Shown: positions 8,201 to 17,052 of the stretch, one piece after another
Layout: each line of letters opens with the position of its first letter
How positions within the stretch are numbered: position 1 is the first letter of the stretch
The notes under the pieces: generated by a model
Databases searched by the model: none
Told to the model about the DNA's origin: nothing
Seen by the model: only the letters and a program-made list of their open reading frames with translations
Program-made: the position numbers and the translations under genes
DNA from: CAYWXV01 sp964462535
GTDB lineage: Bacteria > Bacteroidota > Ignavibacteria > OLB7
Length of the DNA: 64,000 nucleotides
Direction: 5' to 3'
NCBI GenBank assembly: GCA_964462535.1
Contig: CAYWXV010000005.1
Location: 1-64,000 of the forward strand

Positions 8201-11200
8201 TCCTCAATACAGTTCAACAGGTAGGTGCGGTCGATTGATAGACGGGGAATGCGGACTCGCAATGGCATGCATCGCCCCGAGGTCGCCCCCACGTTGAACT
8301 GGAGCCAGGCGCCGGAAAGCGAGACAGCATCGAGTAGCGGACTTCCAGTGGTGATGACCAGACTCAACGCCCCGACGTAGCTCCTCCGATTCGTGAATGG
8401 AATGGGGGCGCTACAGTTGGCCGCCAGGTTCCGCGTCTCCGCCTGCTTCCCACTCTGGGTATGACATGGACATGGGGGCGGCGGTGACGGGACGGGCGTC
8501 GCAGCATAGAGCCCGTCGCGGGCCACAATCAGCTCTTCCCCCTCCACAATTGTCGAATCACTTGCAGTGCAATGAAGCGTGTCGGTGTACGAGACGTAGC
8601 GAGTCTCGCCGAAGAGATCAATGATCCGGGTCGCAGTGTAGGTCGAGCCGGTCGCGGGGGCCGGATTGTCGTACGCCAGCCACGCACGGGAGAGCCTCAT
8701 CGACGGGTCGTATGCGTAGCGTGACGCAACGCGATTGGGATCCACGCTAATCGACGGGATGCCTCCGAAAGTGAAGCCTGACATCGTGAGCAACGAGTCG
8801 GTGACCAGTTGCCCGTTCGAACGGTATCTGCGGACGTAATCCTCCCGTGCCAACGGTTTGTCGTACATGTCGGCGAAATAGCCACCGTGCGGAAGTATTG
8901 TATCCACCCTCGAGGCGTCGTTTCGGACGATCGAGGCACGGGGGACGTACGATCCCGTAGCATCGCGGAGGGAGGGTGAGGAGTACGATTCCAGGTAGAA
9001 CCGCGTGGTCGCTCCATTGGCGTTCGTGGTGACCTCGGGACGATCGGCGCCCCAAAGTCTGGAGAAGGCCGTTGCCGACTTCAGAACTGACAACACGCCC
9101 CCCGCGCCGATCAGGGTGTCACCAACCGCTCTCCCTCGAAAGAGTCGATCGGTGAGATACGAGCCCGAACCGAACGACCAATCACGAGCCTCCCCGCTCA
9201 CGATGGTTCCAGTCCCGTCGGCCGTCACGTGCCTGCGCTCCAGTGAACTGATCGGTGGCAGCCAGACGTGGACCTGTCGTTCTTCAATGTCATACACGGC
9301 TACGCGAGGATCTCGCATCGCCTCCTCCCACGTGCCCACTACAACCCCGGCGCCGACCAGCGACCGGTAGCGGTCGAGAGACTCGAACTTCAGAAGGAAG
9401 CTATCGCGACGCGTCAGCAGAGTATCGAGGAGTGGGACATGAATGAAATCGAAGGTGTCAAGCGCGATCAGTCCGCCGTGCAACGGATGTCTCAATCGCT
9501 CCACCCGTCGATTGACGTCGTGACCGTAGCGGTGTGCAAGGGCGGTATCACCTCCGAAGAGGCGCACACATCCCGTCTGATATGCAAACTCACGTTTGGC
9601 ACGGAGGAGGCCGTTCACGTACGTCATTTCAGACGTTGGCAGCCACAGATGCCCACCAGGTACGATGGAGTCGTAGCCACGTAATGTCGAGATGGTGTCT
9701 GCACCCGTTGTCACCGACAGGTAGTTCTCCGTGTATCGCGGCTCAGGAGCGTTTGGCGGTCCGTTGTCGATGATGCGTGACCGGTAGTATTCGTCCTGTG
9801 TCCGCACGGTCCCATCGATTTCATCCAACACCGTCTCCCTGGAATGGATGAAGCCCCCAGTCGTCAGATCATAGTCGTACTCACGCTGCGAGGTCGTTTG
9901 GAGTCTTCCAGAGAGATCAAATCTGCTAACGAGTCGAACGACGTTGTTGGTCCAGTAGGGCTGTTCGCCGGGATAGGCGCCCGCATATATGGTGGTGTCA
10001 GGAGTTGCAGGAGGCGTCACGGGGGTCATCAGCGGACTGGAGCAGGCGTATTCCAGTTCATATCGGCATGTCGGCTCATCGATGCCGATCAGTCGGTAAT
10101 TGTTCAGCGAAACACCCTGCTGGAGATTGCCGGGGGGATTGGCATGCGGAAATCCAAAGTTCACGAATCGTCTTTGGTACGGTTGGTAGTGAAACCGTGT
10201 CTTCCTTCCATCCGGATCAACGATCTCGGTGACGTACGCAGCCCACGAGCCGTAGATGGATGTTCCGCCGGTCCCCACTTCGGGGACGTTCGCCAATGCC
10301 CCACTTGTCGCGGTGAGATACCCGCGAGTGGCCAGCGGGATCGGACCGTCGTCGGAAGCATCGCCGCTGCGACTGACGGTATCAAACCGGACACGAATCG
10401 TTCGGCCAAGCGCCTCGATGACCATCGCACCATCACCGTACGTAATTCTGTGCCCACGATACCCCGTGGTCAGGGCCCGCCCTCGCGTCGAGTCGAGAGT
10501 CGAGTCGAGCACAGGATCGAAGATGCTTCCGCCACGCAGCGTCACACGCTCCCGTGGATAGATATGTCTTGACCGCGTAAACGTCGTTACTGTACCCGAC
10601 GCACTCTCGATACTCTCCAGGTAGAAAACGGTCGGACCGGCCCACATACCGCCGAATCTGTCGGGACGATCGAGTCCATCGCCGTCGTAGGCTCTCGTAC
10701 CGAACGGGATTATCCACTCCCTGAACCGGTACTCCATGCCATCGCCCGGGTAGTATCGAAGCAGTCGCGGGACAAAGGGGAAAACCGGCCCCGTGAGTGG
10801 CGCATGCCGACGGACATACTCGGGCCAGTATGTGCTGTCGAATTCAACAACGCCATACGCCGGCGAGTTTGCCTCGTTGACGACATAGTACCCAGTGTAG
10901 AGATCCGGTCGGGTTATCTCCGGTGTGTTCGGTATCGCCGTTTTGTGGTTCACTAGCTCGAGTATTCCTCCGTCGGCCCGGAGTAGACGAATCACGTCAA
11001 CGTACGAGGGGGCCGTGCCGTTCGTGGATGCGATGCGCTCCATTCGATTGCAGACGTCGTACCCATCGATCGTCCATACGAAGTCGCGATCGTCGTAATC
11101 ATTTCGATCGTCGGGGAAACGCCCCAACTGGCTGTGATATGTCGTTGCGTGAGCCAGGGCCTGAATTGCAAACCCGTTCACACCCAGAAGCCACATCGGC

Positions 11201-11559
11201 CGGTTCTGATGAAACCGATTCCATCTCGAGTATGGAGTTCCAGACGCCCCGGCGAACCAGTCTCCGTAGGCAGTGCACGACACGCTTCCACAGTAGTTGA
11301 GAGTCGTGGTTAGGGGGTATCCGCTGACCGTCGTGCTCGACACCGGATATGAATAGGTGACATTTCCGTTGACGTTAGACACCACAAGCTGCCCATCGAC
11401 CGTCAACGACCTCCCATTGTCAATCCCGCGTGCGTCATACAGGTCGGATGCGCGCTTCAAATCGAACACCTGCGACGAATACTGGGCATCGGTCGCGTGC
11501 GCTCCAGAGAGCCCTACCACCGCGATGAGGATGAGCATCCTCGACAATTCATGCTTCAT
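4669..11559 (-). CDS. RHS/YD-repeat protein with C-terminal L,D-transpeptidase-like domain
   Basis: A 2296-residue secreted protein. ATG 11559 follows an aggaggg site and begins a signal peptide ending near HATDA (residue 25). Residues up to about 1000 are beta-rich and of unknown fold. A proline-rich Cys-containing linker near 1025 precedes a beta domain of possible DNRLRE type (about 1050-1195). YD repeats follow from about 1285 (for example YVYDPFGRI and FGYDAVGNL), with more from about 1800. The RHS core lies at about 2015-2114, with VADHLGSTR, DYDPFG and the closing PYQYAQLDPLRRIDPNG. The last 182 residues differ from the core and contain GDTPFGTY, His2212 (IRLHGG) and TRGCIR with Cys2247, the signature of YkuD-type L,D-transpeptidases. 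The His-Cys spacing is longer than usual. The layout is that of a polymorphic toxin: conserved delivery shell plus variable tip. No T9SS sorting domain is present. How it leaves the cell is not shown. Confidence 0.92.
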   Translation of the reverse strand: MKHELSRMLILIAVVGLSGAHATDAQYSSQVFDLKRASDLYDARGIDNGRSLTVDGQLVVSNVNGNVTYSYPVSSTTVSGYPLTTTLNYCGSVSCTAYGDWFAGASGTPYSRWNRFHQNRPMWLLGVNGFAIQALAHATTYHSQLGRFPDDRNDYDDRDFVWTIDGYDVCNRMERIASTNGTAPSYVDVIRLLRADGGILELVNHKTAIPNTPEITRPDLYTGYYVVNEANSPAYGVVEFDSTYWPEYVRRHAPLTGPVFPFVPRLLRYYPGDGMEYRFREWIIPFGTRAYDGDGLDRPDRFGGMWAGPTVFYLESIESASGTVTTFTRSRHIYPRERVTLRGGSIFDPVLDSTLDSTRGRALTTGYRGHRITYGDGAMVIEALGRTIRVRFDTVSRSGDASDDGPIPLATRGYLTATSGALANVPEVGTGGTSIYGSWAAYVTEIVDPDGRKTRFHYQPYQRRFVNFGFPHANPPGNLQQGVSLNNYRLIGIDEPTCRYELEYACSSPLMTPVTPPATPDTTIYAGAYPGEQPYWTNNVVRLVSRFDLSGRLQTTSQREYDYDLTTGGFIHSRETVLDEIDGTVRTQDEYYRSRIIDNGPPNAPEPRYTENYLSVTTGADTISTLRGYDSIVPGGHLWLPTSEMTYVNGLLRAKREFAYQTGCVRLFGGDTALAHRYGHDVNRRVERLRHPLHGGLIALDTFDFIHVPLLDTLLTRRDSFLLKFESLDRYRSLVGAGVVVGTWEEAMRDPRVAVYDIEERQVHVWLPPISSLERRHVTADGTGTIVSGEARDWSFGSGSYLTDRLFRGRAVGDTLIGAGGVLSVLKSATAFSRLWGADRPEVTTNANGATTRFYLESYSSPSLRDATGSYVPRASIVRNDASRVDTILPHGGYFADMYDKPLAREDYVRRYRSNGQLVTDSLLTMSGFTFGGIPSISVDPNRVASRYAYDPSMRLSRAWLAYDNPAPATGSTYTATRIIDLFGETRYVSYTDTLHCTASDSTIVEGEELIVARDGLYAATPVPSPPPPCPCHTQSGKQAETRNLAANCSAPIPFTNRRSYVGALSLVITTGSPLLDAVSLSGAWLQFNVGATSGRCMPLRVRIPRLSIDRTYLLNCIEEGVAWIPDSVQSPGGATLAETYSMRVDLSDALGALVSLGAGEEVEVTLEAPGLGTSAAFVAGMDAEDARPRLVLTGQFRTPDADDDFTIAFLNGDSTQTSTVRAKVDDPRTSANRVATRRVAEVFNRFGTDGRVVTVREDDDSTCRRYSGLGSLLSETDEEGDSLVHGRDSDGRERETIHPGGAIERTSYVTGLPSSFGIADQDFIGFCRAKYETDERGVVTATYSDALDRIRRIVVDTALLRLTTRMDYDVLGRITTSISPGGDTTSYVYDPFGRIRAKSHPDFGVQSFGYDAVGNLRFSQTQDQANHRRLTYHEYDDLNRLVLVGEAEIEDEGGGDHPIDEIKRENDGGLLGTGQLTGRLSDLPATLLRDGGASAIVTASKTIWMQPTYGVPRIASDAQMKIEQTTVPPDPVHGDPVGYNGPAVVLPPPIVPASPRPKATINDFEHHARYPHFPRMAVSYDRLPESSGPVWGAFPPSAVWDSLAPTGKVRNLLQHEAAVAWREGPDQAYHYSVMSYDDRGRPEGIFRRNEGLGYEALYFTFNAMNQITRVVVADPINVSYIWIGRDSHGRIDSIWARTVPGGGIARNGFTALQRPPLPPARPDDAVVAYTYTRDGLPAQQSMPQIGAWIAWSYNSRRWLDSMVATVGGPTNLFAEHLQYDEAGRVQSESVEQGTGAARVQMYIHDNANRLTDWGGGNSSNNTSYLYDNDGNRSAAWRPDPVDGTIQETTTLVGPGPGSNRLGEIRSTTLGGVGRGVTTYTSDPDGAITGESNFDANGNATRSITYAYNYREVVTGAVVSTPAAIDSWTYRYAPNGEREMKLQTLASTTGSPTRVAWNVLGVGHQQLGRWSGVIAVSPQPNIPAGSRVMYPVETSVAGIVGTVGTMSPVGAYTYVVADHLGSTRATIDASGLVTSRVDYDPFGAEHVVVGNAPRNGFAGRELDRETGLIDMGVRKYAPREGRFLSVDPAWEMFRSLMPYQYAQLDPLRRIDPNGMWDIIVVASKDRANNPIATAYLVDRNGNVKYTFQVKVVGQHRDRMKTAGDTPFGTYAISQRSPWLSGGRKAFGPHPRLALDGESGEARASGRSLIRLHGGRQEELVRQPGSSSRTWVRKKNTGLSNLPPTRGCIRAMDDVMRQLYQRTQQMEATSSEERPGHVYVVSPEEFQRRFPKVSTGQ

Positions 11560-11569
11560 GAGCTCCCTC

Positions 11570-12388
11570 CTATCGCACAATGGTGAGCGGACTGTCGGCA
11601 AGAGCTACGCCATCGCGCATTACACGCGCCTGGTAGCGACCCACAGGAAGCAGGGAGCAATCGACCTCAAACGACGCGCGGTCGTTTGTTAGGAGCAGGG
11701 TCCTTTTGAGAGCAAGCGAGCCATCGATACGATGCACGTCGAGTACGAGGTATGCGTCATGGAGTCCGTCGAGTTCGACCGTCACTATTCCGGTGGAAGG
11801 ATTTGGATAGAGTTTCATCGTTACCCTCGACGTCGTCCCGGAATCGACGAATCGAGTCTGCCCGGCAAACGGGCCTAGAAGGAAGCCAACGCGTCCCGAT
11901 ATGTCCCGTACCGCCGGGTCGAAGAGTTCGTGCCCCACAGCCAGCGAATGAAGGGAACATTCGGCATGTCCGATGCGAAGCTGGCCAGCACTCGAGTTGA
12001 GACGTTGATCGAGAATGAAGCTGGCAATCGTGTCGGCCCCGGTCGCAAGCGATTTCCCCACGAGCGTCATCAGAATAGAGGTGGAGTCGATCGGAGAAAT
12101 CGTGGTTCCTCCGGTGCACCAATCTGGAAGCGAGATTGGCATGATCTCTCCCGTTCCCCATGCCAGAGTCCGCGGGACGATTCGACCCGAGAAGTCGGCC
12201 GTCCCCTGGAGCGTGTCGGCAGCACCGTCGCGATTCAGATCGCGGCACATGCGCCACGTCGACATGACGTTGCATTCCTGTGGCAGAAGGGGGACTGACG
12301 CAAAGAACAGAAGCGCTAGCAGGAGGGAGAATGGAAGAGTGCGGAATCGTGGCGGCTGATTCCGGTTGGCAGTCGGTCGTTGTGGCAT
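11570..12388 (-). CDS. Secreted protein with T9SS type A sorting domain
   Basis: A 272-residue protein starting at ATG 12388, with ggagg eight bases upstream. The N-terminus is arginine-rich, then a hydrophobic segment (LPFSLLLALLFFA) forms a signal peptide. The middle carries Cys pairs and DLNRDGAADTL, a calcium-loop-like or integrin-like motif. The last 80 residues from KLYPNPSTG onward form a Por-secretion-type sorting domain, which directs cargo through the type IX secretion system to the surface. Its stop is ten bases before the RHS start, so the two are very probably co-transcribed. It may be a surface partner of the RHS protein; the middle domain is not recognised. Confidence 0.88.
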   Translation of the reverse strand: MPQRPTANRNQPPRFRTLPFSLLLALLFFASVPLLPQECNVMSTWRMCRDLNRDGAADTLQGTADFSGRIVPRTLAWGTGEIMPISLPDWCTGGTTISPIDSTSILMTLVGKSLATGADTIASFILDQRLNSSAGQLRIGHAECSLHSLAVGHELFDPAVRDISGRVGFLLGPFAGQTRFVDSGTTSRVTMKLYPNPSTGIVTVELDGLHDAYLVLDVHRIDGSLALKRTLLLTNDRASFEVDCSLLPVGRYQARVMRDGVALADSPLTIVR

Positions 12389-12439
12389 GGCCGATCCTCC
12401 AGTGGTGGTGAGTGGTGGATAACATCGGCAGGGAATCAC

Positions 12440-12469
12440 AAGATACCCTCGTCGCGGAGGCGTCCACAA
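12440..12469 (-). promoter_or_regulatory. Candidate promoter for the RHS module
   Basis: On the minus strand, TTGTGG (12464-12469) and TATCTT (12440-12445) are spaced by 18 bases. The -10 ends 51 bases upstream of the T9SS-sorted gene start at 12388. The -35 hexamer equals the one proposed at 3265. Weak evidence, found by eye. Confidence 0.35.
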
Positions 12470-12529
12470 TTACCCCATTGTGTACCCCCCTTTGGGTTGC
12501 TCACACATTCGGAACGTATCTTCGGAGCG

Positions 12530-14404
12530 ATGGCAAAACGCATTCGACGAGACAGTCAGACTCCCCCACCCAATTATCGCGACAAGGTTCGGGCACTCCG
12601 CTATGTTCCCCGCCTGATGCGACTGATCTGGGAAACGCATCGTGGTTTCACTATCTCGATGGTGGCTCTACGACTGGCCCGGTCCGTCGTACCGGTGTCG
12701 ACACTGTGGGTTGCCAAACTCATCGTCGACGAGATAATTCTGCTCACGCGCTCGGGAGGCGCGCTCGATCATCTCTGGTGGCTGCTGGGCGTGGAGATTG
12801 GAATCATCGTGATCGGCGAACTTATTGGGCGGGCCTCAACGCTTGTTGAGAGTCTCCTGGGGGATCTCTTCGCGAACGCCAGCAGCATTCGTTTAATGGA
12901 ACACGCTGCGCGCCTCGACCTCTACCAATTCGAGGATGCGGGGTTCTACGATCATCTGGAACGTGCCAGGCGGGGGACAGTCGGGCGCATCTACCTGCTG
13001 ACACTCACGTTGGGCATGGCTCAGGACATTCTGACACTGGGATCCCTTGCCGCTGCGATCATCATCTTCAACCCGTGGCTCCTCCTGCTCCTTGCGGCAG
13101 CTGTCCTCCCAAGCTTCATCGGCGAGACTCACTTTGCGTCGCTCGAATACTCACTCCTGTTTGGATGGACGCCTCAGCGAAGGGAACTCGACTACATCCG
13201 ATATGTTGGGGCCAGCGACAAGACGGCCAAGGAAGTCCAGATGTTCGGCCTGGCGCCTTGGCTGATTGAGCGGTATCGAAAGCTTGCCGATGAATTCTAC
13301 CACATGAATCGGAGGTTGTCGATCCGCAAGGGGATTGTCTCGTCCCTGCTCTCTCTTCTTGGGACCGCCGGATACTACGTCGCCTATGTCATTGTCATTC
13401 TCGACGCTGTCGCTGGTGCGATATCGATCGGCACACTGACATTCCTGGCAACATCGTTCGCCCGCGGGCGTGACCTGATCCGGAGCATTCTATCCGGAGC
13501 CGGCGACATTTACGAGCAGAGTCTTTATCTGAAGGACCTCTTTGATTTTCTGGAGATCGAACCGACGATTGTAAGCGTCCCCAACGCCCGCCTTGTACCG
13601 GACAAGCTTGTTGTTGGATTCGAGTTTCGGGACGTCGGTTTCCGCTATCCCGGCAACGAGCGTTGGGCCGTCCGGCATGTCTCGCTGACGATTCACCCTG
13701 GAGAACGCATTGCGCTCGTGGGCGAAAACGGTGCCGGGAAAACAACGTTGACGAAGCTGATCGCTCGTCTCTACGATCCAACAGAAGGGAAAATCCTCCT
13801 CGAGGGACGAGACCTTCGCGAATACGACACCACCTCGCTCCGCGCGGCCATCAGCGTCATTTTTCAGGATTTTGTCCGATACGATTTTCGCTTCGACGAG
13901 AATATCGGCGTCGGGGAAATCGAGCGCGTGGAAGATGCTCTTGGCGCAACGGTGGAACGTCTCCAGGACGCATCATCGCATGACAGGATAATCAATGCGG
14001 CGGAGAAGTCTTTGGCAACGAGCCTTCTCCCCCGTTTGCCGGACGGGTATCGGCAAATGCTGGGACGACGCTTCAAGGGGGGTGTCGATCTGTCGGGCGG
14101 AGAATGGCAGAAGGTCGCCCTCGGACGAGCCTATATGCGCGAGGCGCAGCTGCTGATTCTGGACGAGCCGACCGCAGCCCTGGATGCACGCGCCGAGTAC
14201 GACGTGTTTGTTCGCTTCTCCGAGCTGGCTCGCGGTCGTATGGCAATAATAATCTCCCACCGGTTTTCAACCGTCCGAATGGCCGACCGCATTATAGTGC
14301 TACGTGAGGGAATTGTTGTCGAGGAGGGGACGCACGAAGACCTGGTTTCTGCCGGGGGCCTCTACGCTGATCTCTTCCGATTGCAGGCCGAGGGATATCG
14401 ATAG
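12530..14404 (+). CDS. ABC transporter, fused permease and ATPase (exporter type)
   Basis: A 624-residue half-transporter. The N-terminal membrane domain (about residues 30-340) has hydrophobic segments such as WLLGVEIGIIVIGELIG and LAAAIIIFNPWLLLLLAAAVL. The nucleotide-binding domain has Walker A GENGAGKTT from residue 398, signature LSGGE from 521, Walker B LLILDEPTAALDA around 540 and the H-loop ISHRFSTVR. This is the MsbA/multidrug/lipid-exporter class; substrate unknown. It probably acts as a homodimer in the inner membrane. Start ATG 12530 precedes a charged N-terminus but has only a close, weak GGAG. It is divergent from the RHS module across about 140 bases. Confidence 0.93.
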   Translation: MAKRIRRDSQTPPPNYRDKVRALRYVPRLMRLIWETHRGFTISMVALRLARSVVPVSTLWVAKLIVDEIILLTRSGGALDHLWWLLGVEIGIIVIGELIGRASTLVESLLGDLFANASSIRLMEHAARLDLYQFEDAGFYDHLERARRGTVGRIYLLTLTLGMAQDILTLGSLAAAIIIFNPWLLLLLAAAVLPSFIGETHFASLEYSLLFGWTPQRRELDYIRYVGASDKTAKEVQMFGLAPWLIERYRKLADEFYHMNRRLSIRKGIVSSLLSLLGTAGYYVAYVIVILDAVAGAISIGTLTFLATSFARGRDLIRSILSGAGDIYEQSLYLKDLFDFLEIEPTIVSVPNARLVPDKLVVGFEFRDVGFRYPGNERWAVRHVSLTIHPGERIALVGENGAGKTTLTKLIARLYDPTEGKILLEGRDLREYDTTSLRAAISVIFQDFVRYDFRFDENIGVGEIERVEDALGATVERLQDASSHDRIINAAEKSLATSLLPRLPDGYRQMLGRRFKGGVDLSGGEWQKVALGRAYMREAQLLILDEPTAALDARAEYDVFVRFSELARGRMAIIISHRFSTVRMADRIIVLREGIVVEEGTHEDLVSAGGLYADLFRLQAEGYR

Positions 14405-14480
14405 ATATTGCCGCCGTTCATGCTCGGGGCGGGGTGATTTTTTGTGCGTCCCCTCGTTTCATGGATCGATGGGACGCCGC

Positions 14481-16913
14481 CTAATTCGTTGCGCCTGAAA
14501 AGGTAAACCGCAACTGTGGTCGTTCGGTCTGTGACAGCCGAGCGGAGAGATCGACGCGAAAGAAGAAGAGGAGCCGATTCATTCCGATGCCGATTTCATA
14601 GTAATAGCGGTCACTGGTCCCCTCCGTCGTCGGAAGCGTCGTTGACGTGAAGGACAACGTCTGTTGAGAGAAATCGGTCCATCCCACCCTCCCCATCAAT
14701 AGAAACTCAATACCGAACGACGCGATGTTCGGTATTCTGAGGATCCCTGGAATTACCTCGCCGAAATTGTGCTCCACCGCCAGCGAGACGAAGCGATCAC
14801 CGTAAAACTCCTTCACGCTCATTCCCCTGAACGCCGCTTCGCCTGCTATGGACGCTACCGCGGACTCAAGACTGAAGAATCGTTGTGGGGGAACGTCTCC
14901 CTCAGTGTAGCCTCCGCTCAATCGAACATCCAGCTGCCAGAGTGGAAGCGTTCTTGTTCGCACGTAACACGTTCCGGTGAACTGGCGGAACGTGAAGTCC
15001 GTCGGAAGGATTCTGGCATCGCCAATTTCCGCTGTCAATTGCAGCCCGATGTTTCCAAAGCGACGCCCCGGGGCATAACCAAGATTCAGCTCCCCCCCAA
15101 TCGAACGGAGAACACCGGGTAGAGCAGGCGGATTGGGTCTGAACGGATTGTCCCCGCCAAGGAGGCTGTACGCTATTCCGTTGACCGCATTGTCGTGTCG
15201 CTCGCTCCGCAGGAAGATCCGGAGCCGATCGGGACGGATGTACTGGTCACGCCGCAGAAAGCGTAACTGGCCGAACGCCGCCTCAACTCCCCCTTCCACC
15301 CCTTCGGTGTAGTAGTAGTCTCCGTAGTCGCTGCCGAATATGAGCGCAAGGGGCGTGATGCCCTGCGTCGTGACGATCCAGGGGTTGTCTCTCCTAGAGA
15401 GTCGGCGATATGCGGAGGCGTCGATGCTGTAGTGATTCAGATCGTCGAGAAGCAGGCGAGACGATAGCTCGGCATACCAGCGTCGATCCGAGAAGCCATA
15501 GCCACCCTTTGCTCCTAGTTCCAGCCACTGCGTCACGTTGTCGTACACGCCCCCGCCCAGGTAGGGGCCATGAATGCGATTGTAGCGGAAGAAATCTTCA
15601 ACACCGGTGAACGGTCGCCGATTGAGAAGGGCTATCGTGGCTGGAATTTCGCCCAGGATCTTCCCTACGATTCCACCCCCGCCCGAAGCGTTCGAGTCGG
15701 GTGCGTCAATCGAGTTCCGAATCTCCTCGTAGGCCGCCAGCTCCTCAGTGCTGAGCGGCAGCACTTCATTCGCCTGCCAGAAAGCAGAGTCGAGCGTTTC
15801 CGCGGAGTCGCTCGCCTCCACTCGTCGTTGGGAGAAAAGATCGCCATCGAGAGCTCTGTTCACCTCGTAGTCGTACGCCACAGTCTCGATGTCGACATCG
15901 AGTCGGGGTGAGAAGATCCAGAGAATGTCGGCAGAGACCGACGCCGCAATGTGCATGCCCGACGGGACCACCCAGCGATTGTCGACGACATCAAAGGTCT
16001 GAACGTAGTGCATCCAAGCGTCGAACGGGAGCTGCACGGCCTGATTCGGCTTGAAGTCGACTTTCAAGGGAGCAAACGTCGTCATGTTCAGATCGATTGT
16101 CCCATAGAAGGCCCGCCGATCTTCACCAGTCGGCGTGACGCGCAGATGAGCGATTGACGTGGTATCGTCCACATTGGTGACATACTCGATCGCGACGTCA
16201 TAGAAGTCCAGAGCGTCGGGATGAAATGGTGTGTAGATATCCTCTCCGAGTATGCGTACGAAATCGTCGTACGCATTCAGGTTAGTGCCAAAGACGACGA
16301 AATTTCCTTGCGGTGGAATATTAGCCGTCTGGCGCCTCTGGATTATCTCGTTGAAGAAATCATCGGGGCGGCGGTAGTATCCCCGGGAATATGATTCGAA
16401 GATGGAAACGATGGTGGTATCCCCCCTGCCGGTAGCGCGCCCCGCCGTGGATGTGTCTGTGGCGGCGGTGAATCGGGTGTAAAGAAGGTGGGAGTAGGTT
16501 TGAAGCGAATCAACCTGCAAGACCTTGCGCGCAATAGCCTTCCTCAGCAGTCGACGTGCGGGATCTTCCGGCGAGACGACGATGGTCGGAGTCTGCGTCA
16601 CGAGGGGCGTGAGGCGGAACTCGATTGACGGTGTCGATCGATCGACGTCTACCTCCTGACGAACCTTCCCGTATCCGACGTAGCTCGCTACGAGCCTGTA
16701 TCGTCCACCCGAGAGTCGCAGGCTGAATCTCCCGTCCCGTCCGGCGACCGCCCCTTTGTCAGTCCCATCAACACGTATCGTCGCGAACCCGAGCGGTTCA
16801 CCCGTTGCCGAGTCGAGGACGACGCCATGTACCGTATGGGGCTGCTGTGCGTCTGCGATGGTAGCCGACAACAGGAGGAAAATCGTGAACAGTCCGACGT
16901 GGAACAGCTTCAT
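14481..16913 (-). CDS. DUF5686/carboxypeptidase-regulatory-like outer-membrane protein
   Basis: An 810-residue protein. A signal peptide (MKLFHVGLFTIFLLLSATIADA) is followed by a carboxypeptidase-regulatory-like beta domain at about residues 25-110 (VHGVVLDSATGEPLGFATI, AGRDGRFSL). The section with ARRLLRKAIARK and LQTYSHLLYTRF is typical of Bacteroidota DUF5686 proteins. The C-terminal half has alternating aromatic strands, consistent with an outer-membrane beta-barrel, and ends in a strand with a terminal aromatic (LRFTFSGATN). Role unknown. The start was set at the ATG before the signal peptide; the upstream extension is Cys/Arg-rich and not convincing. It lies downstream of sdhB on the same strand but is separated by a hairpin. 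Confidence 0.85.
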   Translation of the reverse strand: MKLFHVGLFTIFLLLSATIADAQQPHTVHGVVLDSATGEPLGFATIRVDGTDKGAVAGRDGRFSLRLSGGRYRLVASYVGYGKVRQEVDVDRSTPSIEFRLTPLVTQTPTIVVSPEDPARRLLRKAIARKVLQVDSLQTYSHLLYTRFTAATDTSTAGRATGRGDTTIVSIFESYSRGYYRRPDDFFNEIIQRRQTANIPPQGNFVVFGTNLNAYDDFVRILGEDIYTPFHPDALDFYDVAIEYVTNVDDTTSIAHLRVTPTGEDRRAFYGTIDLNMTTFAPLKVDFKPNQAVQLPFDAWMHYVQTFDVVDNRWVVPSGMHIAASVSADILWIFSPRLDVDIETVAYDYEVNRALDGDLFSQRRVEASDSAETLDSAFWQANEVLPLSTEELAAYEEIRNSIDAPDSNASGGGGIVGKILGEIPATIALLNRRPFTGVEDFFRYNRIHGPYLGGGVYDNVTQWLELGAKGGYGFSDRRWYAELSSRLLLDDLNHYSIDASAYRRLSRRDNPWIVTTQGITPLALIFGSDYGDYYYTEGVEGGVEAAFGQLRFLRRDQYIRPDRLRIFLRSERHDNAVNGIAYSLLGGDNPFRPNPPALPGVLRSIGGELNLGYAPGRRFGNIGLQLTAEIGDARILPTDFTFRQFTGTCYVRTRTLPLWQLDVRLSGGYTEGDVPPQRFFSLESAVASIAGEAAFRGMSVKEFYGDRFVSLAVEHNFGEVIPGILRIPNIASFGIEFLLMGRVGWTDFSQQTLSFTSTTLPTTEGTSDRYYYEIGIGMNRLLFFFRVDLSARLSQTERPQLRFTFSGATN

Positions 16914-17000
16914 GCTGGAACGTTTCTGAAACTCAGCAGACGAACAACAACGATCGTTCCTGTGCGACCGCGTGCGGCCCGTTGACCCCTGCAGAAACAC

Positions 17001-17026
17001 GTAGCGCACGACGAATCGTGCGCTAC
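17001..17026 (-). terminator. Hairpin terminator after sdhB
   Basis: Perfect 11-bp inverted repeat gtagcgcacga / tcgtgcgctac with a 4-base loop, 26 bases past the sdhB stop codon on the minus strand. It is followed by gtgtttct, a weak T-rich tail. It probably ends the sdhCAB transcript. Confidence 0.65.
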
Positions 17027-17052
17027 ATGCCATACCGCAATTGCATTCCCGC

